From an uncultured Subdoligranulum sp. (GTDB lineage: Bacteria; Bacillota; Clostridia; Christensenellales; CAG-314): 52,814 nucleotides of DNA. Shown one piece after another: positions 1 to 8,534 of the stretch; the first letter of the stretch is position 1, and every line of letters begins with the position of its first letter. The notes beneath the pieces are model-generated. The model saw nothing but the letters and a program-made list of their open reading frames with translations. It was not told the origin of the DNA and searched no databases. The DNA lies in contig CABUZX010000009.1 of assembly GCA_902496185.1 (NCBI GenBank), forward strand, positions 1 to 52,814, read 5' to 3'. The translations under genes were made by a program, and so were the position numbers.

Positions 1-294
1 AACCATGCCTTTGTCAAGCCTAAAAAGCAAAACAAAAGCAAAAATCGGCAAAGCAATAATAGTTAAAACAAAAAACAACACGTTGTTACCATTAAAACTA
101 CCCCAAGCCGCGCCCGTATTTAAAGCAAAATTAAAATCAACTATACCTGGCAAAACAGTTATCGGCAACTCTCCTTTTTGCGCCAAGTTTTGAAAGATAA
201 TCTTTGTTATTTGATCTAATACAATACCAATAACAATAATAACAAAGGATATTAATATTTTTTTTAACGAACTTTTATCAAATTTAAATTTCAT
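1..294 (-). CDS. lspA: Lipoprotein signal peptidase (signal peptidase II), N-terminal part, cut by the window edge
   Basis: LspA is the membrane aspartic protease that removes the signal peptide of diacylglyceryl-modified prolipoproteins. The 98 codons visible start at an ATG with a GAGG Shine-Dalgarno and run off the left edge. A first transmembrane segment at about residues 12-27 leads into the family motif DQITK (residues 27-31); NTGAAWGSF follows at 59-67, and a second hydrophobic segment at 72-90. These two boxes are typical of LspA. The catalytic aspartates of the later boxes lie outside the window. The gene follows yggS by 22 bases and is probably co-transcribed with it. It pairs functionally with Lgt at 20016-21209. 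Confidence 0.93.
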   Translation of the reverse strand, partial: MKFKFDKSSLKKILISFVIIVIGIVLDQITKIIFQNLAQKGELPITVLPGIVDFNFALNTGAAWGSFNGNNVLFFVLTIIALPIFAFVLLFRLDKGMV

Positions 295-316
295 TTTTTC
301 CTCAACTAACTCAATA

Positions 317-985
317 TTAGAGATACAATCTTTCTCCAAACAAAAGAGTGCCCAACCTTATCATATTAGCTCCGTTTTTAAGAGCAATTTCATAGTCGCC
401 ACTCATCCCCATACTCAACCATTCAATAGGCAAATTAGGAAATTTTTCTTTAATTTGGTCAAAAAGATCACGAGTTTGCCTATAAAGACTCTCCTCCGCA
501 AATTTAGGTAAAACCGTCATCAAGCCGTTAATTTTCAAAAAAGGAAAATTTTTAAGTTGTCCCACAAATTCAAACAAATTATCGGGACTTATTCCGCTTT
601 TTGAAGACTCACCCCCAACGTTTACTTCAATAAGAATCGGCATTACCTTATTCAACTTTTGACACCGACGATTTATCTCCTGCGCAAGTTCAAGCCTATC
701 AACCGAGTGTATCATATCAACTTTGTCTACTATATATTTTACTTTATTAGTTTGCAATGCGCCAATAAAGTGCCAACTAAGCCCTTCTATTGGCTTGTAT
801 TTAGACAAAAACTCCTGAACTCTATTTTCACCCGCCACGGTCAATCCTGCTTTTACTGCGGTTTCAATAGTTTGAATATCCCTTGTCTTGGTTGCGCCCA
901 CCAAAACAACTTTCTCACAAATTTTATTTTGAAGAATTTTTTGCTCTATTTGACACATAGTATTTTTAAAGTCATCAAAAATCAT
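317..985 (-). CDS. yggS: YggS-family pyridoxal-phosphate homeostasis protein
   Basis: This cytoplasmic protein of 222 residues binds pyridoxal 5'-phosphate and buffers the vitamin B6 pool; no enzymatic reaction is established for the family. The PLP lysine is K33 in VGATKTR, a slight variant of the usual VSKT box. Further family marks are GENRVQE, WHFIGALQTNK, the (I/V)NVGGE segment and the C-terminal WLSMGMSGDYE, followed by NMIRLGTLLFGER. Length is normal for the family. The start has an AGGA Shine-Dalgarno about 7 bases upstream. It is the first gene of a short minus-strand unit with lspA. In Bacillus the homologue lies in the sepF/divIVA region near lspA. Confidence 0.93.
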   Translation of the reverse strand: MIFDDFKNTMCQIEQKILQNKICEKVVLVGATKTRDIQTIETAVKAGLTVAGENRVQEFLSKYKPIEGLSWHFIGALQTNKVKYIVDKVDMIHSVDRLELAQEINRRCQKLNKVMPILIEVNVGGESSKSGISPDNLFEFVGQLKNFPFLKINGLMTVLPKFAEESLYRQTRDLFDQIKEKFPNLPIEWLSMGMSGDYEIALKNGANMIRLGTLLFGERLYL

Positions 986-1004
986 AACACATCCTAATTA
1001 TTAT

Positions 1005-1050
1005 ATATTTTAGCATAATTATATATATATTACAAACATATTTTAGCATA
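1005..1050 (-). repeat. Two direct copies of a 13-base extended -10-like element upstream of yggS
   Basis: The plus-strand 13-mer ATATTTTAGCATA occurs at 1005-1017 and again at 1038-1050, a spacing of 33 bases. On the minus strand it reads TATGCTAAAATAT and contains an extended -10 element (TG-N-TAAAAT). The two copies may be tandem yggS promoters. No convincing -35 hexamer accompanies them, as expected for extended -10 promoters, so this is a candidate only. Confidence 0.4.
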
Positions 1051-1055
1051 TTTAT

Positions 1056-2273
1056 TTATATAAATATCCCCTCTTGCGCAAGTAAAAATATCAATTTTTG
1101 CGCCTTAGAAAAACTCAGCACCTCAACGATAGGCCGACCAAAATCATCAAGATCGTCATAATCCACGTTTAAATCGGCATTATTATTTCCATGATAACTA
1201 TCCGTGCCGTTTTGCACTCCGTTTGCTTTTAAATATTGGTCGTTAAAAAACTCCTCAATATCTCTCAATAAATCATGCTCTTCCCAAAATACTCTTGAAA
1301 CGGCGCTGGTTGTTTTTACGTCATTGGAAATACTTTGTACAAGTTCTTCATATACAGGTTGACTGTTAGGAAAATACAAAACAGCCTCAAGTATTTGCCC
1401 CACCAAAGTATACAAACCACTAAAAAGAATATAATCGTCTTTGCTACTCAGGGTAATATAATAAGATATAAAATTAGCATCATCTTCACGCATTACTCCC
1501 TTTCCGTGAGCCATTTCGTGAGCCATAGTACTTGCAATATCGTATGATGGACAAAAAGTATTGACGTGAGCCTCTGCCGTTGGCGCAAAAAACAAACCCA
1601 CAATATGCATTTCAGTCATCATAACGCCAAACAACGAACTTTTGGCTCTCGGAGTATAAGAATTAAAATAACCGTCAAACTGTTCATCATTTAATAACTC
1701 GTACTCTTTCGCCAACAAACCCGACAATTCCTTTGTTGTATACGGACACACGATAGCGCCGTTTGCATCCTTTGGCAAACGCATCGAAACTTCGTTTAAT
1801 TTTGCAACGTAATCCTTTGCCACTTGATAAACTTCCTCTTGAGTAATTTCTTCATCATTAAACTCAAAAGGCAACTCATCCCTATTGTAAGCAAAACTCG
1901 CGCAAGCAGTATAAAAAGTCACAAAAACCAAAGCAAAACAAAGAAGAGACAAAAATAATTTTAGCCCTCTAACGTTATTTTTTTTGAAGAAATTAATAGC
2001 AATAAGCACTATAACCGAAATAATAATCGGTATAGCCACAATCACGAAAATTTCAAAAAAACTGACACCTAACCAATTTGTTATATGCCCAAAAAACCAA
2101 ATAATCCCACGCGAAACAGTCCTGCTCCACCATTCACAAATAGCAACGTTAGTCTTTAGCAAACACAACAAAACAAAAATGACGACAAAAAAACCTATTA
2201 TCCAAAGTAAATTTTTGACGTCATTATTTTTTTTTAATATTTGTTCTTTCATTTCGATTAATTTAAATTGCAC
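1056..2273 (-). CDS. DUF3810-family membrane metallopeptidase
   Basis: The protein has three N-terminal transmembrane segments (about residues 21-41, 65-90 and 101-123) followed by a large extracytoplasmic domain. That domain holds the zinc motif HEMAH (H252, E253, H256) followed by REDDANF, whose acidic residues could supply the third zinc ligand. Layout and motif match the DUF3810 family of membrane-anchored zinc peptidases; substrates are unknown. The start is uncertain: GTG at 2273 and an in-frame ATG at 2252 both lack a Shine-Dalgarno. A strong promoter lies just upstream. It is monocistronic as far as I can see. Confidence 0.82.
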   Translation of the reverse strand: MQFKLIEMKEQILKKNNDVKNLLWIIGFFVVIFVLLCLLKTNVAICEWWSRTVSRGIIWFFGHITNWLGVSFFEIFVIVAIPIIISVIVLIAINFFKKNNVRGLKLFLSLLCFALVFVTFYTACASFAYNRDELPFEFNDEEITQEEVYQVAKDYVAKLNEVSMRLPKDANGAIVCPYTTKELSGLLAKEYELLNDEQFDGYFNSYTPRAKSSLFGVMMTEMHIVGLFFAPTAEAHVNTFCPSYDIASTMAHEMAHGKGVMREDDANFISYYITLSSKDDYILFSGLYTLVGQILEAVLYFPNSQPVYEELVQSISNDVKTTSAVSRVFWEEHDLLRDIEEFFNDQYLKANGVQNGTDSYHGNNNADLNVDYDDLDDFGRPIVEVLSFSKAQKLIFLLAQEGIFI

Positions 2274-2302
2274 GTTATTAATTAAGATTATAATTTTTTA
2301 TC

Positions 2303-2331
2303 ATTATAACACCAAAACATAAAAAAGTCAA
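2303..2331 (-). promoter_or_regulatory. Sigma-A-type promoter of the DUF3810 gene
   Basis: On the minus strand TTGACT (2326-2331) and a perfect TATAAT (2303-2308) are separated by 17 bases. Expected transcription start is near 2296. A second TATAAT lies at 2287-2292 with a poorer -35 (TTGGTG, also 17 bases away). Confidence 0.7.
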
Positions 2332-2384
2332 CTAAAGATATTATCAATATCCACAAGGCGTATTGGTCAACAGGATTAAAAAAT

Positions 2385-2421
2385 AAAAATCGACAAGCCT
2401 TTAAAGAACTTGTCGATTTTT
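2385..2421 (-). terminator. Terminator after tRNA-Pro
   Basis: A perfect 13-base inverted repeat (2385-2397 and 2409-2421) contains the core TCGACAAG/CTTGTCGA and ends in a run of U on the minus strand. It begins exactly at the CCA end of tRNA-Pro, so it terminates that transcript; it may also work on the plus strand. Confidence 0.8.
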
Positions 2422-2497
2422 GGTCTGGGTGACAAGAATCGAACTTGCGACCTCTTGAACCCCATTCAAGCACGCTACCAAACTGCGCTACACCCAG
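2421..2497 (-). tRNA. tRNA-Pro (anticodon GGG), CCA encoded
   Basis: A complete cloverleaf can be drawn. The acceptor stem pairs CTGGGTG with CACCCAG; the D-arm contains AGTTTGGTAG. The anticodon stem CTTGA/TCAAG closes a seven-base loop with GGG at positions 34-36. The T-arm has the TTCGATT loop. Discriminator A is followed by a genomically encoded CCA. It lies 44 bases downstream of the M28 peptidase gene on the same strand. Confidence 0.95.
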
Positions 2498-2541
2498 ATC
2501 TATTTATCACTTGTTGCTACCAACTTTAGTATTATAGCACA

Positions 2542-3741
2542 TTATTTCAAAAAAGTAAATACTTCTTCATCATTTGGTTGTAAAAAAATTCTGAAATTTT
2601 TTACAGGCTGTTCGTTCATAATTGCCCTTTTTTGCAATTTTTTGAAAATTGATACGCAAACAATAGTAAAAACCACAAAAATCACTACAATTATGATATT
2701 CGGCAACCAAGACTGATACCATATATCCGCAACAAGTTGATTTCTTGCATCCACTATTTCCAAATAAAAATCGGGACTTTTAAGAGTCGTATAAATACAA
2801 TTAAAAACAGACTGCATATTTTGTTCATAGTCGTTGCCAAAACTTTTAATATCGTCTATATTATCTTGAGAAGTATGCATAACACGCTTTGTTTTGTCAT
2901 TACTTTCTACGTAACCATAAGAATATTCCAAATTACCCGCAAAAAAAGAAATAGTAGGCACTCCCAAAGTCCTGAAAGAAATCGAGTCGGTATTAAAATA
3001 AGCCGCGCTGTAAGGTTTTTGAGTTAAATACGAACTCACATAAGTAACCCCAAGGTCTCTTGGCGGTAACTTAATTTCTTTTACGTAGGAGTCGCTCGTT
3101 GCATAAGTTTCCAAAAAATAATTGCAAAAATCAGTTGGTATATCTTCTGCATACGCATACAAGTTGTCACCGTTTGCAATACAATCAAGATTTATATAAA
3201 GCAATATATTTTCAAGCTGATTTGCCGTCAATTGATTTACAAAATAATTGCTCCCCAAAAAACCAACTTCTTCCGCTCCAAAAGCCACAAAAATTATATC
3301 AAACTCAAAATTGATTTCGGCAAAACGGCTTGCAAGATTTAACAAAACAGCCACCCCAGAAGCATTATCGTTTGCCCCCATCGATCCGTTTATTTTAACG
3401 TTGTCGTAATGCGCTCCAATTACGACGGATTTTGCGCCAGTCCCATTACCCTTTTTTATGGCAACAATATTTTGAGTAGAAACACCCTCGTAGTATTCAA
3501 TTGTTTGAACAAATCCGTTATCAAAAAAACCCTGCAATCCAAAATCGCCAAATTTACCTGCAATATAATCACCGGCAGATTTTTCGCCATCGGAATAACT
3601 ATCACGTACAGGAAAAGACGTAGAAAATTCTTCCCAAAAATCGACTCCATCAAAAGCCTGTACTTGTTGCACCCCAAAGCAACAACATAATATACAGCAA
3701 GCAAATATTAAACCTATTGAAACTAAAATATTTTTTTTCAT
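2542..3741 (-). CDS. M28-family zinc aminopeptidase, membrane-anchored at both ends
   Basis: This is a secreted or surface metallopeptidase of the M28 (aminopeptidase Y/PepS-like) family. From the chosen start there is a signal-anchor at about residues 5-28. The zinc-binding sequence follows: GAHYDN, then NDNASG near residue 122, GAEE near 155, NLDCI, and a late HTSQDN histidine. A transmembrane helix near residues 349-374 precedes a basic tail. The start is ATG 3741, because AAAGGAGG lies 7 bases upstream; a longer reading would overlap the preceding gene. It is last in the comEA-comEC-holA run, 11 bases after the membrane protein. Confidence 0.88.
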   Translation of the reverse strand: MKKNILVSIGLIFACCILCCCFGVQQVQAFDGVDFWEEFSTSFPVRDSYSDGEKSAGDYIAGKFGDFGLQGFFDNGFVQTIEYYEGVSTQNIVAIKKGNGTGAKSVVIGAHYDNVKINGSMGANDNASGVAVLLNLASRFAEINFEFDIIFVAFGAEEVGFLGSNYFVNQLTANQLENILLYINLDCIANGDNLYAYAEDIPTDFCNYFLETYATSDSYVKEIKLPPRDLGVTYVSSYLTQKPYSAAYFNTDSISFRTLGVPTISFFAGNLEYSYGYVESNDKTKRVMHTSQDNIDDIKSFGNDYEQNMQSVFNCIYTTLKSPDFYLEIVDARNQLVADIWYQSWLPNIIIVVIFVVFTIVCVSIFKKLQKRAIMNEQPVKNFRIFLQPNDEEVFTFLK

Positions 3742-3752
3742 GCCAGCCTCCT

Positions 3753-4298
3753 TTAAAACCCAAAACCAAAACTTACAAATAAACGCAAAACCAAAACGAT
3801 TACCCAAAAAATGCAATAGGTTTTAAAAATCAAAGGAGACGCAGAAATATGAATATAATATTTGTCAAATATATAGTACAAAATCACAACAAAAGGCAAA
3901 GTTGACAAAATAAAAAACAATCCACTTCCCCAAGTAAACGCAACGGGAGAAAAAAGAATGACAAGGTTTAAACATCCCAAAAGCAAATTTCTCGCAGAAA
4001 AAACTAATAACGTCACAAAAAGCGCTTCGCTATAAGGAATTGTATAAATTTTAAATATTGTTAAAAACAATTTAACAATAACTGCATATACGGCAAGCAT
4101 CACTCCACCAATAAACAAGCTACACAGTAACATCAACATAACGTTCCTTGGCAAAACAATGGAATACTGCCCAAGCAGACTCAAAAAACTTTTTGCCTGA
4201 TAAATACTTGCAAAAGCATACGTCAAAGCAAATATAGCGCAAGCAAGCGTCATACTCAAAGCATAATTTTTAGTTATTTTTTTAAATAGATTTTTCAT
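3753..4298 (-). CDS. Membrane protein of unknown function (181 residues)
   Basis: I do not recognise the family. The protein is almost entirely hydrophobic, with about five transmembrane segments (roughly residues 13-33, 50-78, 88-115, 122-145 and 160-180) and a short basic N-terminus. The arrangement loosely resembles small YIP1-like membrane proteins, but no motif decides it. It sits between holA and the M28 peptidase with gaps of 11 bases on both sides and is surely in the same operon. Its position beside a surface peptidase might mean a shared envelope role, but this is a guess. Confidence 0.7.
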   Translation of the reverse strand: MKNLFKKITKNYALSMTLACAIFALTYAFASIYQAKSFLSLLGQYSIVLPRNVMLMLLCSLFIGGVMLAVYAVIVKLFLTIFKIYTIPYSEALFVTLLVFSARNLLLGCLNLVILFSPVAFTWGSGLFFILSTLPFVVILYYIFDKYYIHISASPLIFKTYCIFWVIVLVLRLFVSFGFGF

Positions 4299-4309
4299 AT
4301 AACTCTCTT

Positions 4310-5278
4310 TTATAAATTACATAATTCCAAAACCAAATCGCTTAAAACGTCCTTATCGTTAGCGAAAAAAACTTTAATTGCAAGGTCGCTGTTTGCGCAC
4401 AAATGCATTGCATGTTTAAGTTTTTTTGAACCGAACTTTGTCGCTTGTTGTTTAATTTTTGAAAGAGCATAAGCGTTGACACTCAATTTTTCTGCCAATA
4501 AGTCGTCTGAAAGATTACTTGTCGTCGTAAAAAACATTCGCCTAAAAGTAGAATATAAACTGCCCAATATTTTTTTTGAATCATCTTCTATCAAAAGTTT
4601 TTTGCAGATTTCTAAAGCCGTTTGAGGCTTTTTTGCGCATATAGCATTGGACAAATCAAAAACAACCACTTCCAAATCTTTTGGAACAAGCAACTCTATT
4701 GCTTCGTCGGTAATTTCCTCTTGGCAAAAAGCAATCAACTTGCTGACTGACAACGAAACTTTATACATATCGCAATTTGAATATTCCGCTATTCTGTCCG
4801 CTAAAAGCTTTTTAATAGTTTTTTTTGATTTTTCAAAGGTTTCTTTTATCCACAACGAAACAGCGGGCAACTCTTTTTTGTTACAATCCACTACCGTTGC
4901 ATTTAATAACAAAGGACATTTTGTTTGATTATAAAAAAACACCAAACAAGTCGAATAGTTAGGATCATTGCAATAATCTAAAAGTTTTTGTAAACTCTTA
5001 TCTGATTTTGAAACGGACTTTTTTTCCGCCAAAAAATCTTTTACAATAACAAGGCGCTTTTCGCTCATTACCGGAAAAGAATTTGCTAAAGCAATAATTT
5101 CGTTTACCGACGTTTCCTCACCGATCAAAATTGACGTATTAAGTTCCGGCAATTTAACGTCAAGAGCATCCTTCGTTTGAGCCAAAGCATCCTCACGCAA
5201 AAAAGCGTCGTCACCCTCAATAATGACCACGGGAAAAAATTGTGATTTGATTTGATTTACAAATTGCGTATGTTGCAT
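4310..5278 (-). CDS. holA: DNA polymerase III delta subunit
   Basis: HolA is the clamp-loader subunit that opens the beta clamp, working with DnaX (present at the right end of this window) and HolB. The 322 residues match the usual length of about 330-340. The N-terminal ATPase-like domain shows VVIIEGDDAFLREDAL and the segment PVMSEKRLVIVKDF characteristic of HolA; the C-terminal part carries the collar-domain pattern FDLSNAI and LYSTFRRM. There is no clear Shine-Dalgarno, but the gene starts 6 bases after the comEC stop, so translational coupling is likely. The comEA-comEC-holA order is common in Firmicutes. Confidence 0.93.
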   Translation of the reverse strand: MQHTQFVNQIKSQFFPVVIIEGDDAFLREDALAQTKDALDVKLPELNTSILIGEETSVNEIIALANSFPVMSEKRLVIVKDFLAEKKSVSKSDKSLQKLLDYCNDPNYSTCLVFFYNQTKCPLLLNATVVDCNKKELPAVSLWIKETFEKSKKTIKKLLADRIAEYSNCDMYKVSLSVSKLIAFCQEEITDEAIELLVPKDLEVVVFDLSNAICAKKPQTALEICKKLLIEDDSKKILGSLYSTFRRMFFTTTSNLSDDLLAEKLSVNAYALSKIKQQATKFGSKKLKHAMHLCANSDLAIKVFFANDKDVLSDLVLELCNL

Positions 5279-5284
5279 AATTAA

Positions 5285-7474
5285 CTATGGAATTATTGTA
5301 ATCTTATCATCAACAAACTTAATTGTCAACTTTCCCAAATATTTTGAACTAAATATATTTTCGGCATCGAAATAATTTTTTGTCACAACGGCAAGACAAT
5401 TGCTGTTTTTTAAAATGTACTGTTCATTGTAGGAAGAAAACACTATATCTACTTTATTGACAAAGTTTCTGCAAATTTTGTCAAAAGCTGTTGTTGTCAT
5501 TTTTGAACAAAACAACATATCCACCTCTTGCGATTTTAAATACCATACGGTATTTTCACCGTCAACCAAACATATTATATTGAATTTTTCAAACTCAAGC
5601 TTATCGCCGTTTATCAAAACAAATTTATCAATATCGTTTTGTTGTAAAAATAAATCTTTTTCGTTGTCTGCGTTATCAAGTGGCATATAAATCCCCACTA
5701 CTTCAAGATCATACTCCAACAAAAGAGCAATATTGTCGAGACGCAAGTTGTCATAATCAAACATAAATACGTACATCTTCTTTATATTCTTATCAAGACA
5801 AAAATCCACTATTTGCGTCGTTTCATATTTGTTTTCAAAATCGGAAACAACGTATGCAATATTTTGAGTATCCGTAACGGCATAACAATAATCAGTCATT
5901 GCATCAAAGCACTCTACCGCAAAACTCGTTTCTTTGGGAGCAACTTTTAAAATCCCCACGACTAAAAATAATCCACTCAAAACCGACAAAACGATTAATT
6001 TTAATTTTTTAGTCAAATTAAAATACCCGCCAAATACAAACATTGCGACAAACAAAATCAACAACGCTAAACCGAAACTTTTTACCTCAAATGAGCCAAA
6101 TTCAACCAAAGAAAACTTCATTGCCAACGTATTGGTAAAAGTAAAAAAGTATTTTGGCAATATCAAAACAAAATTTAAAAACGGAATCAAGCCTATCAAC
6201 AAAGTTACAAATACTACGCTGATAAGTGGAGTTATTATTATATTAAACAAAAATCCCCATAGAGTAATTTCTCCAAAAAAATGCGCCGAAACGCCTATCA
6301 CGCCTATCGACGCACCAAAAGAAATCGCAAAAGTATTTCCAAAAAAATTTAAAATCTTATTTTCACTACTCAAATAACGCAACAATATACGAGAAACACA
6401 GTTTATCCCAATTACCGCCGAAAAAGACATCAAAAATCCAGCATCAAATAAATACAAAGGACAAATTGTTAAAATTATCAAAGCCGAAACAGCTATAGAA
6501 TTTAAAGTATCGTTTCTTCCTCCAATAGCCTGAAAGAACAACGAACAAGTAGTCATTACCAATGCTCTTATTACCGAAGAAGAAAATCCGCACAACCAAG
6601 CATAAAATAACATTGGTATAAAAGTCAACGGTACAGCCTTCCATTTTGCAATACGCAATTTAAAAATAAAAAATCCTATTACGCTGTAAATAAAACCTAT
6701 ATGTAAACCACTTACCGCAAAAACGTGTGATATTCCCATCGTTCTATAGCCATTTTGCAAGTCGTTACTTAATGCGCTTTTATCGCCCAACAATAATGCA
6801 ATACCAACCGAAGCAGTATCCGTCGTCATATTCTCGTTTAAGGTATTTTTTATATACAATCTAACAGTCTCGTCAAAAGACGCTCGACCTTCGGTTATTT
6901 CTATATCTGAAATGTTTGTCGCTACAAAACCGATATTGTTTTTAACGTAAAAAGTATTTATTCCGTCGGCAAATACAGGAGCATTATTAAGCAAACAAGA
7001 AAAATCAATATAACTTCCGACTTTATTCTTTATTGTTTCGCTTGTTATTTCCTCCGTAAAATATATCCATACTCCTACGTCCTTGTCCTTAAAAGTTTTT
7101 ACTTTACCGTCAAAATAAACCGTAGGGTTTTTTACTATCACAAAAGCCGAGTCACCGTAATCAGCATAATAATCCGTCAACTTACCCGATATATCACAAT
7201 AAGTATCTGCGTAAATATCAGCTGTAAATTTTTTAAAGATAATATTAAAATCAAAATAACCAGCCAAAAGAACAACAGCCACTATAGCAATACTTATCAA
7301 AGCAGTGGTTTTCTTAAAAAAAGCAACTATAACCCCTCCCGATATACAAAGAGCAAGCGTAGTCCACAACAGCCAAGCATAACCCCTTAAATAGGCGTAA
7401 CCACATAATATCCCGCAAATAAAAGCCAATGCAATCAAAACAATAGGTCTGAAATTTATAAATCTTTTACTCAT
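5285..7474 (-). CDS. comEC: ComEC/Rec2-family DNA uptake channel with degenerate C-terminal domain
   Basis: ComEC is the membrane channel that carries single-stranded DNA into competent cells. The 729-residue protein has N-terminal transmembrane helices, a DUF4131 OB-type domain, and the competence domain with the hallmark HVFAVSGLHIGFI and many transmembrane segments. The C-terminal about 200 residues lie where the metallo-beta-lactamase-like domain belongs, but the HxHxDH zinc motif is absent. The start ATG at 7474 overlaps the comEA stop by four bases (ATGA) with a purine-rich ribosome site; a longer reading would run further into comEA. Followed by holA after 6 bases. Confidence 0.9.
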   Translation of the reverse strand: MSKRFINFRPIVLIALAFICGILCGYAYLRGYAWLLWTTLALCISGGVIVAFFKKTTALISIAIVAVVLLAGYFDFNIIFKKFTADIYADTYCDISGKLTDYYADYGDSAFVIVKNPTVYFDGKVKTFKDKDVGVWIYFTEEITSETIKNKVGSYIDFSCLLNNAPVFADGINTFYVKNNIGFVATNISDIEITEGRASFDETVRLYIKNTLNENMTTDTASVGIALLLGDKSALSNDLQNGYRTMGISHVFAVSGLHIGFIYSVIGFFIFKLRIAKWKAVPLTFIPMLFYAWLCGFSSSVIRALVMTTCSLFFQAIGGRNDTLNSIAVSALIILTICPLYLFDAGFLMSFSAVIGINCVSRILLRYLSSENKILNFFGNTFAISFGASIGVIGVSAHFFGEITLWGFLFNIIITPLISVVFVTLLIGLIPFLNFVLILPKYFFTFTNTLAMKFSLVEFGSFEVKSFGLALLILFVAMFVFGGYFNLTKKLKLIVLSVLSGLFLVVGILKVAPKETSFAVECFDAMTDYCYAVTDTQNIAYVVSDFENKYETTQIVDFCLDKNIKKMYVFMFDYDNLRLDNIALLLEYDLEVVGIYMPLDNADNEKDLFLQQNDIDKFVLINGDKLEFEKFNIICLVDGENTVWYLKSQEVDMLFCSKMTTTAFDKICRNFVNKVDIVFSSYNEQYILKNSNCLAVVTKNYFDAENIFSSKYLGKLTIKFVDDKITIIP

Positions 7475-8016
7475 AAATCCCCGCCTATGTAAATTCGGTA
7501 AAAAACCTTTGACCACTCTTCTTGCGTCAAAACTTCAAGCAACTGTTCTTTATTTTTTAATTTGCCGTTTACTTTTATATAATCTATAATTTTGTTTGCT
7601 ATATCGGTTTGAATATTTGCCTCAGCGTATAAAGTAGCAAACAAATCACTGTTTACGTTAATAGGATAAATTTCCTTCTCATCTTCGTAAAAATTGCACA
7701 ATATCTCCGACACGTCGGCAGAAATTATATTATCCAGATTTTGAAAATAAGAAACGTCAAGAAGCCCCGCGCGATTTAAAACGTCGTAATAAGTATCGCC
7801 CAATTCAAAAGTATAGTAACCTGAATTTTGTACAGCCCCACAAACAAACACAGAATATACTTCACGCGTGGTATCCAAAGTAAATTTTTTAAAAGAATAT
7901 TTTTTGTCAAATGAAAATAAAGTCGTACCGACGTTAAAAACCGCAAATAAAAAATTTATTAAAAATATTATAAAGGCTATTAAACTATAAAAAATACGTT
8001 TTTCAATATTATTCAT
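7471..8016 (-). CDS. comEA: ComEA-like DNA-binding competence protein
   Basis: ComEA is a membrane-anchored receptor that binds double-stranded DNA for uptake. From ATG 8016 there is one N-terminal transmembrane segment (about residues 5-30). An SLBB-like soluble-ligand-binding domain follows (VFVCGAVQNSGYYTFE). A C-terminal helix-hairpin-helix region comes last (INVNSDLFATLYAEANI and the helix before GKLKNKEQLLEVL). Residues are more diverged than in Bacillus ComEA: the usual NxN-T-A-EL pattern is weak. An upstream TTG at 8040 falls in the terminator of the RNA gene and is unlikely as start. It overlaps comEC by four bases. Confidence 0.82.
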   Translation of the reverse strand: MNNIEKRIFYSLIAFIIFLINFLFAVFNVGTTLFSFDKKYSFKKFTLDTTREVYSVFVCGAVQNSGYYTFELGDTYYDVLNRAGLLDVSYFQNLDNIISADVSEILCNFYEDEKEIYPINVNSDLFATLYAEANIQTDIANKIIDYIKVNGKLKNKEQLLEVLTQEEWSKVFYRIYIGGDL

Positions 8017-8040
8017 CTTTTGTATCCGACTAAAAAACAA

Positions 8041-8262
8041 AAAAATGTTCCCGCTACAGCCGTTGGTATTGCTTAGTCAACCTGAATTTACATTCAGGTG
8101 GGTACCAAGCTTCATATTTTCTGTCTTCCGTCCGAAACTGAAAGTTTTTTAACCCGTTAGAGCATTGAGGCCTGACATAATAATACAAAGACTGAAGTTC
8201 CCTTTTAATAACTGTGGTTGACGCACTGCAAATTTACCTGACGCACCGAGCAGGAACACGTA
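8041..8262 (-). ncRNA. ssrS: Probable 6S RNA
   Basis: The minus strand folds into a long closed rod. The terminal stem pairs GUUCCUGCU (8249-8257) with AGCGGGAAC (8047-8055). Near the 3' side there is an arm GCUUGGU...ACUAAGC (8071-8110) containing a perfect hairpin with arms ACCUGAAU/AUUCAGGU. The order stem, large internal bubble, CACC-hairpin-GGUUGAC and closing stem followed by U-rich sequence matches my memory of 6S RNAs from Firmicutes. 6S RNA binds sigma-A RNA polymerase as an open-promoter mimic. The exact 5' end is uncertain (8257-8282). No protein gene fits here. Confidence 0.66.
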
Positions 8263-8288
8263 TGACAATTTTTATATTAGTTTATTTT

Positions 8289-8317
8289 ATTTTACTATAA
8301 AATATTTACTTTTTCAA
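8289..8317 (-). promoter_or_regulatory. Candidate promoter of the 6S-like RNA (and comEA operon)
   Basis: Minus-strand TTGAAA (8312-8317) and TAAAAT (8289-8294) are 17 bases apart, giving a start near 8282. The region is very AT-rich, and an alternative TATAAA-type -10 lies closer to the RNA stem. Confidence 0.5.
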
Positions 8318-8438
8318 GCGATTTTTTTATATATTAGCATTTTTATATATATTTTTTTGAAATTAAACTTATTTGATATATTATTTTTAAAATAATATTC
8401 TATAAAATCATATTTATATATTATAATAAATTTTACAA

Positions 8439-8466
8439 TTGACTTTTTTACAATAAATAGTATAAT
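8439..8466 (+). promoter_or_regulatory. Sigma-A-type promoter of mgtE
   Basis: TTGACT (8439-8444) and a perfect TATAAT (8461-8466) are 16 bases apart. The untranslated leader would be about 60 bases. It is too short and too AT-rich for an M-box riboswitch. The remaining divergent region 8318-8438 is AT-rich, with nothing else recognised. Confidence 0.75.
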
Positions 8467-8534
8467 ATTACATTATAAATTCATAGGCAATTCAAAAACT
8501 TACATACAATGAGTATAACAAAAAGGAGGTTATT

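Noticed and set aside
2288..2473. 61-codon minus-strand frame over the tRNA-Pro
   Set aside because: It reads through the tRNA-Pro gene and its terminator and has no ribosome site; it is a fortuitous frame.
3742..3816. Longer start of the M28 peptidase
   Set aside because: It would overlap the preceding gene, while ATG 3741 has an ideal AAAGGAGG site.
8017..8040. Longer comEA start at a TTG
   Set aside because: The TTG lies in the U-tract of the 6S-like RNA terminator; no ribosome site is present and the added residues are unlike ComEA.
8439..8534. Possible M-box riboswitch before mgtE
   Set aside because: The leader is only about 60 bases, AT-rich, and lacks the conserved stems of the M-box.
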